A DNA stretch of 20,643 bases from Anammoximicrobium sp032229885 (GCA_032229885.1 JAVYAJ010000159.1:1-20643), one strand, 5' to 3'; numbered from the stretch's first letter, positions 9,094-16,685 are shown. The notes: generated by a model not told the origin, from the sequence alone. A program made the numbers and translations.

Positions 9094-10773
9094 TCACCAT
9101 GTCAATCCGAAGCGATCTCCGCCCGAGCTCTGGCCCGTGCCGCCCTTCAGCGGTTTGCCGCTGGGGGGAACGACCGGTTTGCGAACGGGCTCGTCCGCCG
9201 CCGGTGCTTCTGCTTCCTGGGCTGTCTGCGGGGCCGCGTCCGGCAGCGGGTGCGCATCCTTCAACGATAGGCTGATCCGCTTGGACTCGGGGTCGACCGC
9301 CAGCACTTTGACCAACACTTCGTCACCCTCGCGGACGACGTTGGCCACCTGCACCACACGGTGATGCGCGAGTTCCGAGATATGAATCAGGCCTTCGACC
9401 GCCGTCGCCAGCTTGACGAATGCGCCGAACTGGGCAATTCGCGTGACCACGCCACTGACCAGCGATTCGGCGGGAAAACGGGCCTCGACGTCCGCCCAGG
9501 GGTCATCGAGCAAATCGCGGTAATTCAGTCCGATCTTGCCGGTTTGCCGATCGATCCGCTCGATCCGGACTCGGATCTTTTGGCCGGGTTCGAGCACCTC
9601 GCTGGGGTGCGCGACTCGCTCCCAGCTCAGTTGGCTGACGTGCACCAATCCATCCAGCCCGCCGATGTCCACAAACGCGCCGAAATCCCGGACACTGGTC
9701 ACGACGCCCTCGCGGACGTCGCCGACCTCGAGTTCTGTCAGAAGCTTTTCCCGTTGCTCGGCCTTTTCCCGCTCGAGCAGCGCGCGGTGACTGAGCACCA
9801 GATTGCGCCGTCGCTCGTTGGCCTCGACGACGACACACGATAACCGCTTGTCGTGGTATTCCGCATAGTTCTCGACGTGGAACAGCTCGATCTGGCTGGC
9901 TGGGATAAACCCGCGAATCGAGCCGACGGCGCATTCCAAACCGCCGGTGTTCGAGCCTGTGACCCGAGCTTCGACCACCGCGCCCTCGACCAAGTCGGAC
10001 CAGTCTTCGACGTCGATCGCCGCCCCGGGAACGCGCAATTCGTACAGGCCATCCTCCGGTTGATAACGGGTGACGACCACTTCGAGCGTCATCCCGATGT
10101 CCGGCACGTCGCGGAACTGTTGCAGCGAGGCGACGCCTTCGTTGCGTTCGTCGAGCGCAAAGAACACGTCGTCGCCGTGAATTTTCACCACGACGCCCGT
10201 GAGCCGCGAATCGACTTCGATTCCGGCGCCGGTCGCCGCGGCGCTGGCCGTGCCCGACACCAGCGCTTCCATCGAGGTCCCGGCGAACGCCGCCTCGAGC
10301 TCCTGTTCCAAATCGGCCGGCAACGGCTGGCGCCGCGAAGGCAGAGGAACCTTGGCTCGCCGCGGTTCGGCGCCCAGTGCATCGTCCAAGGCCGAATCCC
10401 GCGCGCCGCGTTCTTTTCGCGCGCCGTGCGGCCGACGATCACGGCCGCGATTTCCCTCGCGGCCGGGACGCGACGGCGGGCCCTCGTCCTGGTCGCCGCG
10501 CGCTCGCGCGCCCTCGACCATCACGCCTCGCAACGGCGCCGCGACGGTGGCCTGCGCCAAATGAGAATCCGCCGAATCGATGCTGCCTGAATTGGCAGCT
10601 ACCGAAGCGGCAGTCACGGCGTCCTTCAGCGGCGCACTCTGATCGAGGCTCGCCCCCGCGGGCGAGCTGCTCGAGCCGAGCGCTTCGGCGGAGTTCGAGG
10701 GCGTCGGCAACGGGGATGAAACGGACTCGGCAGACAGACCGTCGGCGGACGTTTGAATTGGTTCGCTGTTCAT
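9094..10773 (-). CDS. S1 RNA-binding protein, ribosomal protein S1-like (four S1 domains)
   Basis: The 559-residue protein has four predicted S1 (OB-fold) domains at about residues 187-250, 262-329, 350-418 and 436-506. The last two are the most typical, with GVVTSVRDFGAFVDIGGLDG followed by LVHVSQLSW, and GVVTRIAQFGAFVKL followed by GLIHISELAHHRV. The first two are more divergent. About 185 N-terminal residues are Ser/Ala/Pro-rich and then Arg/Gly-rich (residues 88-126), and look disordered. The C-terminal tail is Pro/Gly-rich and ends DRFGLTW. It is probably the planctomycete ribosomal S1 or a close relative that binds mRNA on the 30S subunit; four domains is fewer than the six of Escherichia coli S1. 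The ATG at 10773 is preferred over a TTG at 10791; neither has a strong ribosome site. It is divergent from the zinc-ribbon gene. Confidence 0.85.
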   Translation of the reverse strand: MNSEPIQTSADGLSAESVSSPLPTPSNSAEALGSSSSPAGASLDQSAPLKDAVTAASVAANSGSIDSADSHLAQATVAAPLRGVMVEGARARGDQDEGPPSRPGREGNRGRDRRPHGARKERGARDSALDDALGAEPRRAKVPLPSRRQPLPADLEQELEAAFAGTSMEALVSGTASAAATGAGIEVDSRLTGVVVKIHGDDVFFALDERNEGVASLQQFRDVPDIGMTLEVVVTRYQPEDGLYELRVPGAAIDVEDWSDLVEGAVVEARVTGSNTGGLECAVGSIRGFIPASQIELFHVENYAEYHDKRLSCVVVEANERRRNLVLSHRALLEREKAEQREKLLTELEVGDVREGVVTSVRDFGAFVDIGGLDGLVHVSQLSWERVAHPSEVLEPGQKIRVRIERIDRQTGKIGLNYRDLLDDPWADVEARFPAESLVSGVVTRIAQFGAFVKLATAVEGLIHISELAHHRVVQVANVVREGDEVLVKVLAVDPESKRISLSLKDAHPLPDAAPQTAQEAEAPAADEPVRKPVVPPSGKPLKGGTGQSSGGDRFGLTW

Positions 10774-10899
10774 TGGGAAACCGTAACGCAAAAACGGACA
10801 ACACCCTAGGACAAGCTAGTCGTCGAACGGCTTTCAGTGTACCATGCCTGACGAAACGAAGGTAGAGACACAAGCGATGTTGTCGGGAGATCTGACCCT
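10774..10899. promoter_or_regulatory. Divergent intergenic region between S1-like and zinc-ribbon genes
   Basis: Both flanking genes point away from this 126-base stretch, so it must hold promoters for each. On the minus strand a TACACT hexamer (about 10837-10842) matches four of six -10 positions, without a convincing -35 box. On the plus strand GGGAGA at 10885-10890 is the ribosome site of the zinc-ribbon gene, ten bases before its ATG. Exact transcription starts cannot be fixed from sequence. Confidence 0.4.
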
Positions 10900-11439
10900 A
10901 TGGCGGTTCAGTTCCAATGCCCCCAATGCGGCAATATGCTGCAAGCCGAGGAGCATCAAGCGGGCCAGCAGAGCGCTTGCCCATTTTGCCAAACGGTGTT
11001 CGTGATCCCGATGCCCTATCCGGCGGCCGCTGCGCCGCACGCATCCGCCCAGCCTTCGTTCACGCCGCCCCAGGATTCATTTCCGACGATTGGGCCGAGC
11101 GCCGCCGGAACGGCGAAAGCGCCCGCCCGCGCGCCGGCATTTGAGCTCCGCGAGCCCGAGTTGCTGCACATCCCTTGTCCGCAATGCAAGGAGACCCTTG
11201 AAACGCCGATCGAATTATTGGATCAGGATGTCCTGTGTCCGCATTGCCAAGCCCAGTTCCAACTGCGTCGCCGCGACAGCATCGAGTTCAAACGCGAACT
11301 CGAGCGGAAAGCGCAGACCCGAGAGACCAAAGCCAGCCGGAACTGGCTCAATTTTGCCATCGTCGCGGCAATCCTCGTCGTACTGTTCCTGGGAGGCTTG
11401 ATCGCCTGGCAAATCTACGGAACGCCGCCCGCTCGTTGA
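10900..11439 (+). CDS. Double zinc-ribbon protein with C-terminal membrane anchor
   Basis: The 179-residue protein contains two CxxC-CxxC zinc ribbons: CPQC (Cys7, Cys10) with CPFC (Cys27, Cys30), and CPQC (Cys93, Cys96) with CPHC (Cys113, Cys116). The first is MJ0042-like in appearance. A Pro/Ala-rich linker of about 50 residues joins them. A charged segment (124-147) precedes one hydrophobic helix (about 150-170), followed by a short tail. This suggests a tail-anchored or single-pass membrane protein with cytosolic zinc ribbons. The function is unknown; such proteins are common in Planctomycetes. GGGAG at 10885 supports the start. The gene is divergent from the S1-like gene and followed by a 382-base spacer. 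Confidence 0.85.
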   Translation: MAVQFQCPQCGNMLQAEEHQAGQQSACPFCQTVFVIPMPYPAAAAPHASAQPSFTPPQDSFPTIGPSAAGTAKAPARAPAFELREPELLHIPCPQCKETLETPIELLDQDVLCPHCQAQFQLRRRDSIEFKRELERKAQTRETKASRNWLNFAIVAAILVVLFLGGLIAWQIYGTPPAR

Positions 11440-11461
11440 GCTTGATGCGGATACGTTTTTC

Positions 11462-11479
11462 TTGACCGGCGAATATAAT
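11462..11479 (+). promoter_or_regulatory. Candidate promoter for the ahpD-alkA-DUF488 operon
   Basis: A perfect TATAAT lies at 11474-11479, the only exact copy I noticed in this GC-rich window. TTGACC at 11462-11467 looks like a -35 box but is only six bases away, so it cannot pair with it in the usual spacing; no good -35 sits at 17 bases. If used, transcription would begin near 11486 and give a leader of about 336 bases that includes the hairpin repeats. Confidence 0.4.
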
Positions 11480-11501
11480 AGCTCGGTTTTTGATGCCCCT
11501 G

Positions 11502-11550
11502 CGTGCACGCAATGCGAGCCTCACGTAGACGCGGCATCCTGCCGCGTTCG
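11502..11550. repeat. 49-base direct repeat, copy 1, with GGA/TCC-loop hairpin
   Basis: This is identical to 11616-11664 at 48 of 49 positions (difference at 11521/11635). It contains the hairpin ACGCGGCA-TCC-TGCCGCGT at 11529-11547, an 8-base perfect stem with a 3-base loop. Read on the minus strand, the loop is GGA and the stem is followed by CTACG. This is a repetitive extragenic palindrome-like element. Confidence 0.85.
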
Positions 11551-11585
11551 GTGCCCACCGGCACGCGACGCGATGGATGGCAGAC

Positions 11586-11604
11586 AAGCGGCTGGAAGCC
11601 GCTT
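11586..11604 (+). repeat. GGA-loop hairpin in opposite orientation between the direct repeats
   Basis: AAGCGGCT-GGA-AGCCGCTT forms an 8-base perfect stem with the same GGA loop as the flanking copies read on the minus strand, and is likewise followed by CTACG. Three of the stem base pairs differ from the flanking hairpins with both sides changed, so pairing is kept. It appears to belong to the same element family inserted in the opposite orientation. Confidence 0.8.
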
Positions 11605-11615
11605 CTACGATGGCC

Positions 11616-11664
11616 CGTGCACGCAATGCGAGCCCCACGTAGACGCGGCATCCTGCCGCGTTCG
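11616..11664. repeat. 49-base direct repeat, copy 2, with GGA/TCC-loop hairpin
   Basis: This is the second copy, 114 bases after copy 1, with the hairpin ACGCGGCA-TCC-TGCCGCGT at 11643-11661. Similarity continues weakly past the end through a shared CCACCGGC. Both copies lie 150-320 bases before the AhpD-like gene and would be in its mRNA leader. Confidence 0.85.
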
Positions 11665-11821
11665 TCGCCACCGGCGCAGCATCCGTGGAAATCGATTTGA
11701 GCGCGGCTCGGAACAAAACATCGCAGGTCGGACTTTGGTCCGCCGTTGGGGCGCAGGGTTTGACGTTGGATCGAGCGTTCTCGCCTGCGCACGGTGTCAA
11801 CCCCTAGGGAGACAAACGATC

Positions 11822-12310
11822 ATGCAGCAACGACTCAACTATCCGGAGATCGCTCCGGCGGCTATCAAAGCCATGCTCCAAGTGGAAAACTACGTCCGGG
11901 ACTGCTCGCTGGAACGTAGCCTCGTCGAGCTTGTCAAATTGCGCGCCTCGCAGCTCAACGGCTGTGCGCACTGCATCGACATGCACACCAAGGACGCCCG
12001 CACCAACGGCGAGAGCGAGCAGCGGCTGTACGCCGTCAGCGCTTGGGAAGAGGCGCCGTTCTTTACCGAACGCGAGCGCGCGGCGTTGGCGTGGACCGAG
12101 GCGGTGACGCTGATCAGCCATGACCATGTTCCCGACCGGGTTTTCGACGAAGTCCGCCCGCACTTCACCGACAAGGAACTCGTCGACCTGACGATGACCA
12201 TCATCGCCATCAACGGTTGGAATCGGCTCGCCGTTACCTTTCGCACGCCGGCCGGCGGCTATCAACCCGATCACCCGACGACGAAGAAGGGGTTGCCGAA
12301 CCAATCATAG
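11822..12310 (+). CDS. AhpD-like carboxymuconolactone decarboxylase family protein
   Basis: The 162-residue all-helical protein has the family signature LRASQLNGCAHCIDMH: the CxxC pair is Cys48 and Cys51, followed by His55, with Glu36 upstream. In AhpD these residues form the redox-active site that reduces alkyl hydroperoxides or feeds a peroxiredoxin. Many relatives are uncharacterised peroxidases. The open frame extends back to 11462 through repeat DNA, but the ATG at 11822 has AGGGAGA at 11806-11812 and matches the family N-terminus, so the longer form is rejected. It is the first gene of a three-gene operon; the next gene starts 12 bases after its stop. Confidence 0.9.
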   Translation: MQQRLNYPEIAPAAIKAMLQVENYVRDCSLERSLVELVKLRASQLNGCAHCIDMHTKDARTNGESEQRLYAVSAWEEAPFFTERERAALAWTEAVTLISHDHVPDRVFDEVRPHFTDKELVDLTMTIIAINGWNRLAVTFRTPAGGYQPDHPTTKKGLPNQS

Positions 12311-12322
12311 CAAGGCGGGTTT

Positions 12323-13252
12323 GTGAAACGTTCGTCTTTCGACATTGCTCCCGTTCCGCCGTTTCGGCTGGACTTGACCGTCTGGACACTCCGTCGCCGC
12401 GCCGACAATCTCGTCGATCGTTGGGACGGCGAAGCATATCGTCGCATTCTGGTCGATGACGAAGGCCAGCCATTCGAGATCGCGGTACGACAGGTTGCCG
12501 ATGGCGACGCGCCGCGGATAGCCGTGTCGCTCAGCGGCCGCAAATCGGCCCGCGACATCGAACGGAGTGTCGCCCCAACGGTGGCTCGACTGTTGGGGAT
12601 CGATCGGAGTCTGGATGACTTCTACCGACTGGCGGCGCGCGAGTCTCGCCTCCGGCCGCTGGCCAGCCAGTTCCGCGGCGCCAAACCGCCCCGATTTCCG
12701 CACGGCTTCGAGGCCCTGGTCAATGCGATTTCCTGCCAACAACTGTCGTTGACCGTCGGCATCCGGCTGCTGAACAATCTGGCGCAGGCGTTCGGCGCCA
12801 CGCTCACGACGGACGCGGGCGTGTTCCACGCGTTTCCGCGACCGCAGGATTTGGCGGAGGTCGACATCGAGACGCTGCGCGGCATGAAGTTTAGCTACCA
12901 AAAGGCGCGCTATATCGTCGCCCTGGCCCAGTCGCTGGTCGAAGGCCGCTTCGACCTCGACGAGATCGACACGCTGGACGATGAACAGGCCGTGGAACGT
13001 CTGTGTGGCGTCAAGGGCGTCGGACGCTGGACGGCCGAGTACTTCCTGCTGCGTGGGCTTGGCCGAACGCACGTCTTTCCGGCGGATGATGTCGGCGCGC
13101 GGAACAATCTGGAGCGCTTGGTGGAAGCGCCGGAAAAGCTGAATTACGGCGGGGTCCACGAGGTGCTCGAACCGTGGAAGGGCTATGGCGGCTTGATCTA
13201 TTTTCACCTGTTGCTGAAAAGTCTTTCGGAAAAGGCTGTCATCGCGAATTGA
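12323..13252 (+). CDS. DNA-3-methyladenine glycosylase II-like protein (AlkA/HhH-GPD superfamily)
   Basis: The 309-residue protein is a base-excision repair glycosylase. The helix-hairpin-helix motif LCGVKGVGRWTAEYF is at 227-241, and the catalytic Asp is likely Asp256 in VFPADDVG, equivalent to Asp238 of E. coli AlkA. The N-terminal about 110 residues resemble the AlkA N-terminal domain, and the segment NAISCQQLSLTVG (134-146) is typical of the catalytic core. The GTG start at 12323 has an AAGG stretch about ten bases upstream. Expected substrates are alkylated purines such as 3-methyladenine. It sits between the AhpD-like and DUF488 genes, which suggests a shared role against damaging small molecules (inference). 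Confidence 0.9.
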   Translation: MKRSSFDIAPVPPFRLDLTVWTLRRRADNLVDRWDGEAYRRILVDDEGQPFEIAVRQVADGDAPRIAVSLSGRKSARDIERSVAPTVARLLGIDRSLDDFYRLAARESRLRPLASQFRGAKPPRFPHGFEALVNAISCQQLSLTVGIRLLNNLAQAFGATLTTDAGVFHAFPRPQDLAEVDIETLRGMKFSYQKARYIVALAQSLVEGRFDLDEIDTLDDEQAVERLCGVKGVGRWTAEYFLLRGLGRTHVFPADDVGARNNLERLVEAPEKLNYGGVHEVLEPWKGYGGLIYFHLLLKSLSEKAVIAN

Positions 13253-13263
13253 AGGACACTGCT

Positions 13264-13617
13264 ATGTTGAAGGTCAAACGTGTGTACGAGCCGGCCGAGC
13301 CCGGCGATGGAGTCCGGTTTCTGGTCGAACGGCTGTGGCCGCGAGGAATGAAAAAGAACGAGCTACAGATGGAAGCGTGGCTCAAAGACGTGGCGCCCAG
13401 CACCGAACTGCGACACTGGTTTGCCCACGATCCGGCGAAGTGGGACGAATTCCAGAAGCGATATCGAGCCGAGCTGAAGGCCAGCCCGACCGCGTGGCAG
13501 ACGATTCTAGAAGCGGCCCGGCACGGCGACGTGACGCTGCTGTACAGCGCGCACGACACCGAACACAACAATGCAATCGTGCTCCGGGCGTATCTCGAAC
13601 ACCATCTGGCGAAGTAA
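13264..13617 (+). CDS. DUF488 family protein (YeaO-like)
   Basis: The 117-residue protein shows the family pattern: a basic-aromatic segment VRFLVERLWPRGMKKNEL, then WLKDVAPSTELRHWFAHDP, then WDEFQKRYRAEL, and a C-terminal LLYSAHDTEHNNAIVLRAYL. Length matches the YeaO-like single-domain group. Molecular function is not established. The ATG at 13264 has AAGGA about eight bases upstream and follows the glycosylase stop by 11 bases, so the three genes are almost certainly co-transcribed. A longer frame from 13174 overlaps the glycosylase and is not supported. Confidence 0.88.
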   Translation: MLKVKRVYEPAEPGDGVRFLVERLWPRGMKKNELQMEAWLKDVAPSTELRHWFAHDPAKWDEFQKRYRAELKASPTAWQTILEAARHGDVTLLYSAHDTEHNNAIVLRAYLEHHLAK

Positions 13618-13964
13618 GACGTCTAAGCCTGTCTGGCGACACGATCACCGTAACCAACGGCGTTGCGTGGCGTGTCCTAGCCGGCGAATATGGCGTCGTG
13701 AGCGAATATGGCGTGGCGTGCGAACCGGGCGTTCCGACCGCGACCGTACTTCACGGCGGCGCACGTGATGCTCGCGACGACGCTCCGCGACGCGCGTCGC
13801 AAAGCGCTGGGCGCGCTGACCCGGATCATCCGCCAGCCCGCTTCAAGCTCGAACGGCGAGTGCGGTCCGACGGCCGATGTGTCCTTGTTGGCGCGTCGGG
13901 CGATTGGTCGTGCGCCTTGTTGCAGGAACTGCTGGCTGGTGAACGATCCGCGCAGAAGTCCATC
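13618..13964. other. 347-base convergent intergenic region
   Basis: This stretch lies between the ends of the DUF488 gene (plus) and the HEAT-sialidase gene (minus). I see no gene. It contains a 13-base direct repeat GCGAATATGGCGT at 13684-13696 and 13702-13714. No hairpin with a T-run was found for either flanking gene. Confidence 0.45.
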
Positions 13965-15953
13965 TCATCGGGTCGGATCCGGATCCGGCTGGGAATAGAA
14001 CCAGCGCACGGGAACGGAGCGAAACCGCGACGACAGCAAGCCGGTCCGGCCGTCCGCGACGTAATAGCTGAGCAGCGCGCGGTCCTGGACGAATATCAAG
14101 CTCGTGTACGCGTATTGCTCGTTCGCTTGCGCATCGAGATTGCGGATGTTCTCCCATGTCTGCCCGTCGTCGCGGGAAATGGCCGCGGTTAGCGGGGTCC
14201 GCTTGCCGCCGTGTCCAGCGCCCGTCTCGTAGTTATTGTTCCAGACCAGCAGCAGATCTCCGGTGGCCGGGATGCGGCGCAGCGTGGCAGGCGATTCAGG
14301 CGCTCGAATCCCGGGCAATTCGCCGGGTGAACTCCATGTGTCGCCGCCATCCTCGGACCAGGCTGTCGAGATGGTTCCCAACTGGTTCCGGATGATCATC
14401 AAGACACGACCGTCGCGCAGTTCGACCACCTCGGGCTCCATCGCCCCGCGTTTGGGCAGTTCGACCCGGCCTTGACCGTATCGCCAGGTATGGCCCCCGT
14501 CATCCGACAGGCAACAGTAGGAGACAAACTTGTCCAGACGCAGCGCGGCGGTCGCGGCGATGGGCGCGAGCAGGCGTCCGGAGGTCAACACGGTCACGCG
14601 ATCGTTGTTCATGACGTGATAGCCGGGGCGGTCGGTCACGAGGATCGGCGGAGCGAACGTCTGGGCCTCGTCCGTCGAGATCCGCAGGTGGACTTCGAGG
14701 CTGTCCGGCCCGTTCTTGACCAGGTAAAACATGCCGATCGGCGCAGGGCCGTTCACCGCGGGCGACAGGCGTCGCAGGGTGACCGACATCACGTTCTGCC
14801 GCCCCACGTTTTCCTGCAACAAGCGAGGCTCGCCCCAGGTGCGACCGCCATCGGTGGACGAACGCCCCATGATCTGCGCCGTGGCCGCATCCGCTCCGCT
14901 GCCCACGAATTCGGTGACGGCGTACAACAACGTTCCATCGTTCAGTTCGAGAATCGAGCCTTCTGAATAGCGTGGATGCTGCTTGGTGGCCACGTACACC
15001 TCGCGCTGAAACACGGACGCGTCCGTGGGCGAGACCGCTTGCGCCAGCGTCAGCAGCGAATGGGCCGCGCGGACGCGAACATCCAACACGGCGTCGTCCA
15101 ACAACGGGATCAACGAGTCGGCCGCTTCGCCCATCCGAGCCTCGCCGGCGAAATTCGCGGCATACGTGCGAATCGCCGCGTCGTCCGAGCGCAGATTCTC
15201 GAGCAACGCTTGACGCCCCTGCGCGTCGCCCAGTTGCGCCAACGCGTGCTCGCCAAACGCCTTGGCCAGCCGATCGGTCGTCGCGTCTACGTTTCGGCGG
15301 ACCGGCGGGATATCGGACGCATCGCCGATGGCGCCGAGCACCCACGCGGCGATCCGCTGGACTTCGACGTCCTGATCGTTCAGCTTGTCGCGCAGCAGCG
15401 CCATCGCTTCTGGCGATCCACATCGTCCCAACGCCGCGGCGGCCATGATCTGGAGCGTTGGTTTGTCGGCTTGATGAAGGGCAGCCCGCAGGCCGCGTCC
15501 ATCGCCGGTGCGGAAACATTTGAACAGGCTTTCGCACGCGTGAGTGTGGCCGTACGGATTCGGTTTGGCCAGGATCTCAAGCATGATGACGACTTTCGAC
15601 AGATCGCCGGCGCGAACCAGTTCCCGCGCCAGCCCGCAGCGATGCTGGTCATCTTCCTCGGTCTTCAGCCTCGCGTTCAGCGAGTCGCGAACCTGATCCG
15701 CGCATCCGGCCGACGTCAGACCTTCGGCGGCATGCATCGCCGGCCAGAACTCGTTATCCTGAAGGGCAGACTTCAGGATTTCCAGACATCGTCCGCGGAC
15801 GGCGTCCGCCAAACGGATCGGTGTCGTCGATCGGGACAACGCCTCGACGGCCGCCGCTCGGCTGGTTCCCGCCGCGGTGCAGACGGCCAGGATGATCGTC
15901 AAAATCCCAATGGTCACTCGGACGTTTCGTTGCGCGGCGACACAGGCGGTCAT
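13965..15953 (-). CDS. Secreted HEAT-repeat and sialidase (BNR) fusion protein
   Basis: The 662-residue protein starts at the ATG at 15953, with CGGAGA seven bases upstream. Residues 9-35 form a signal peptide (hydrophobic GILTIILAVCTA, cleavage likely after SRAAA). Residues about 45-305 are helical HEAT-type repeats, including AAAALGRCGSPEAMALLRDKL and IAAWVLGAIGD. Residues about 318-655 form a six-bladed BNR propeller with Asp-boxes SSTDGGRTW (365-373), LSDDGGHTW (482-490), WSEDGGDTW (532-540) and SRDDGQTW (593-600). Sialidase-family propellers release sialic acid or related sugars, but the Arg triad and nucleophile were not confirmed, so the substrate is open. It is probably periplasmic or extracellular. 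Its neighbours give no clue. Confidence 0.88.
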   Translation of the reverse strand: MTACVAAQRNVRVTIGILTIILAVCTAAGTSRAAAVEALSRSTTPIRLADAVRGRCLEILKSALQDNEFWPAMHAAEGLTSAGCADQVRDSLNARLKTEEDDQHRCGLARELVRAGDLSKVVIMLEILAKPNPYGHTHACESLFKCFRTGDGRGLRAALHQADKPTLQIMAAAALGRCGSPEAMALLRDKLNDQDVEVQRIAAWVLGAIGDASDIPPVRRNVDATTDRLAKAFGEHALAQLGDAQGRQALLENLRSDDAAIRTYAANFAGEARMGEAADSLIPLLDDAVLDVRVRAAHSLLTLAQAVSPTDASVFQREVYVATKQHPRYSEGSILELNDGTLLYAVTEFVGSGADAATAQIMGRSSTDGGRTWGEPRLLQENVGRQNVMSVTLRRLSPAVNGPAPIGMFYLVKNGPDSLEVHLRISTDEAQTFAPPILVTDRPGYHVMNNDRVTVLTSGRLLAPIAATAALRLDKFVSYCCLSDDGGHTWRYGQGRVELPKRGAMEPEVVELRDGRVLMIIRNQLGTISTAWSEDGGDTWSSPGELPGIRAPESPATLRRIPATGDLLLVWNNNYETGAGHGGKRTPLTAAISRDDGQTWENIRNLDAQANEQYAYTSLIFVQDRALLSYYVADGRTGLLSSRFRSVPVRWFYSQPDPDPTR

Positions 15954-16185
15954 GGTGCGTTCTCCGTCGTTGTGGGTGTGGTTCGAGCGCGTTGTATCAG
16001 CGCCTATCCCTGGGCGACCAACGCCGTCTTCGCCGCATCTCCGGCACCTGCGATCGTCGTTTCTCGGCCTGTGACAGCGCACGGACGCCGCGCGCGACCC
16101 GCAATGGCGCACGGCCGCGCAGGCTTCGGTCCATTGTCGGGGTACGGGCTTGGTCTTCGGACCGTCGCTGGCGCCGCATCATGAT

Positions 16186-16198
16186 CGGCAGGATGCCG
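16186..16198. repeat. Short GGA-loop hairpin
   Basis: CGGCA-GGA-TGCCG has a 5-base perfect stem and the same loop and core as the hairpins at 11529-11547 and 11643-11661 read on the minus strand. It lacks the CTACG that follows those hairpins, so membership in the same family is uncertain. Confidence 0.3.
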
Positions 16199-16487
16199 CT
16201 TCCGCGGCGGACAAGCCTCGCTGGCGCGCGTGCAATGCATCACGATCGTCGCAGACCAGCGGCGGCGAGTCTAGCAGGCTGACCCGCTCGTTCGCCAGGA
16301 ACGGCAAACGCGTCGATCCAACGTGCTCGGGACTCGCGGGTTCATGTCGTCCGAGTGCTTTGCGACGCAGTCAGGCGGGCAAGCGCCGTTATCCTGACGC
16401 CGCTTTTCGCTCGACGGTGCGCAGACACCGGGCGCGCGACACGAGGCACGCCAGTCCGCTGTGGTCAGCAGCCACGCGAACGGCCCG

Positions 16488-16516
16488 TTCAAGCGATCGC
16501 AGCCGGCGAGTACAAT
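16488..16516 (+). promoter_or_regulatory. Candidate promoter for the MFS transporter
   Basis: TTCAAG at 16488-16493 and TACAAT at 16511-16516 are 17 bases apart. The -10 box matches five of six consensus positions, the -35 only three. It is upstream of either possible MFS start. Confidence 0.3.
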
Positions 16517-16685
16517 CGTGATCGTCGCCCAGGCGAAATAGCGTGGCGACGCGGGCCGTCAACCCGTCAGCGAGGCGACAGGCCGAGCAACGACGACAAA
16601 CCGGGGAACGCAGAGGGCAACACGTTTGACGCATCGGACGAAGCACGATTCATCCGCCCGCCGTTCACTGAGTTTGACGTCTGCG

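Larger units (their letters stand above)
15954..16685. other. 732-base divergent intergenic region
   Basis: The stretch lies between the starts of the HEAT-sialidase gene and the MFS transporter gene. I see no convincing protein; the long open frames here have no ribosome site or family features. It includes a small GGA-loop hairpin (16186-16198) and a candidate promoter (16488-16516). A TTG at 16626 with an AGAGGG stretch about eight bases upstream is a possible alternative MFS start. Confidence 0.45.

Noticed and set aside
11502..11664. CRISPR array
   Set aside because: Only two repeat copies, 49 bases long, with a spacer that itself contains a related hairpin, and no cas genes nearby.
11462..11821. 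N-terminal extension of the AhpD-like protein by 120 residues
   Set aside because: The extension is encoded by hairpin repeats and has no ribosome site; the ATG at 11822 has one and matches the family start.
13335..14192. Plus-strand frame of 285 codons
   Set aside because: It overlaps DUF488 in another frame and the end of the HEAT-sialidase gene antisense, and its product has no recognisable features.
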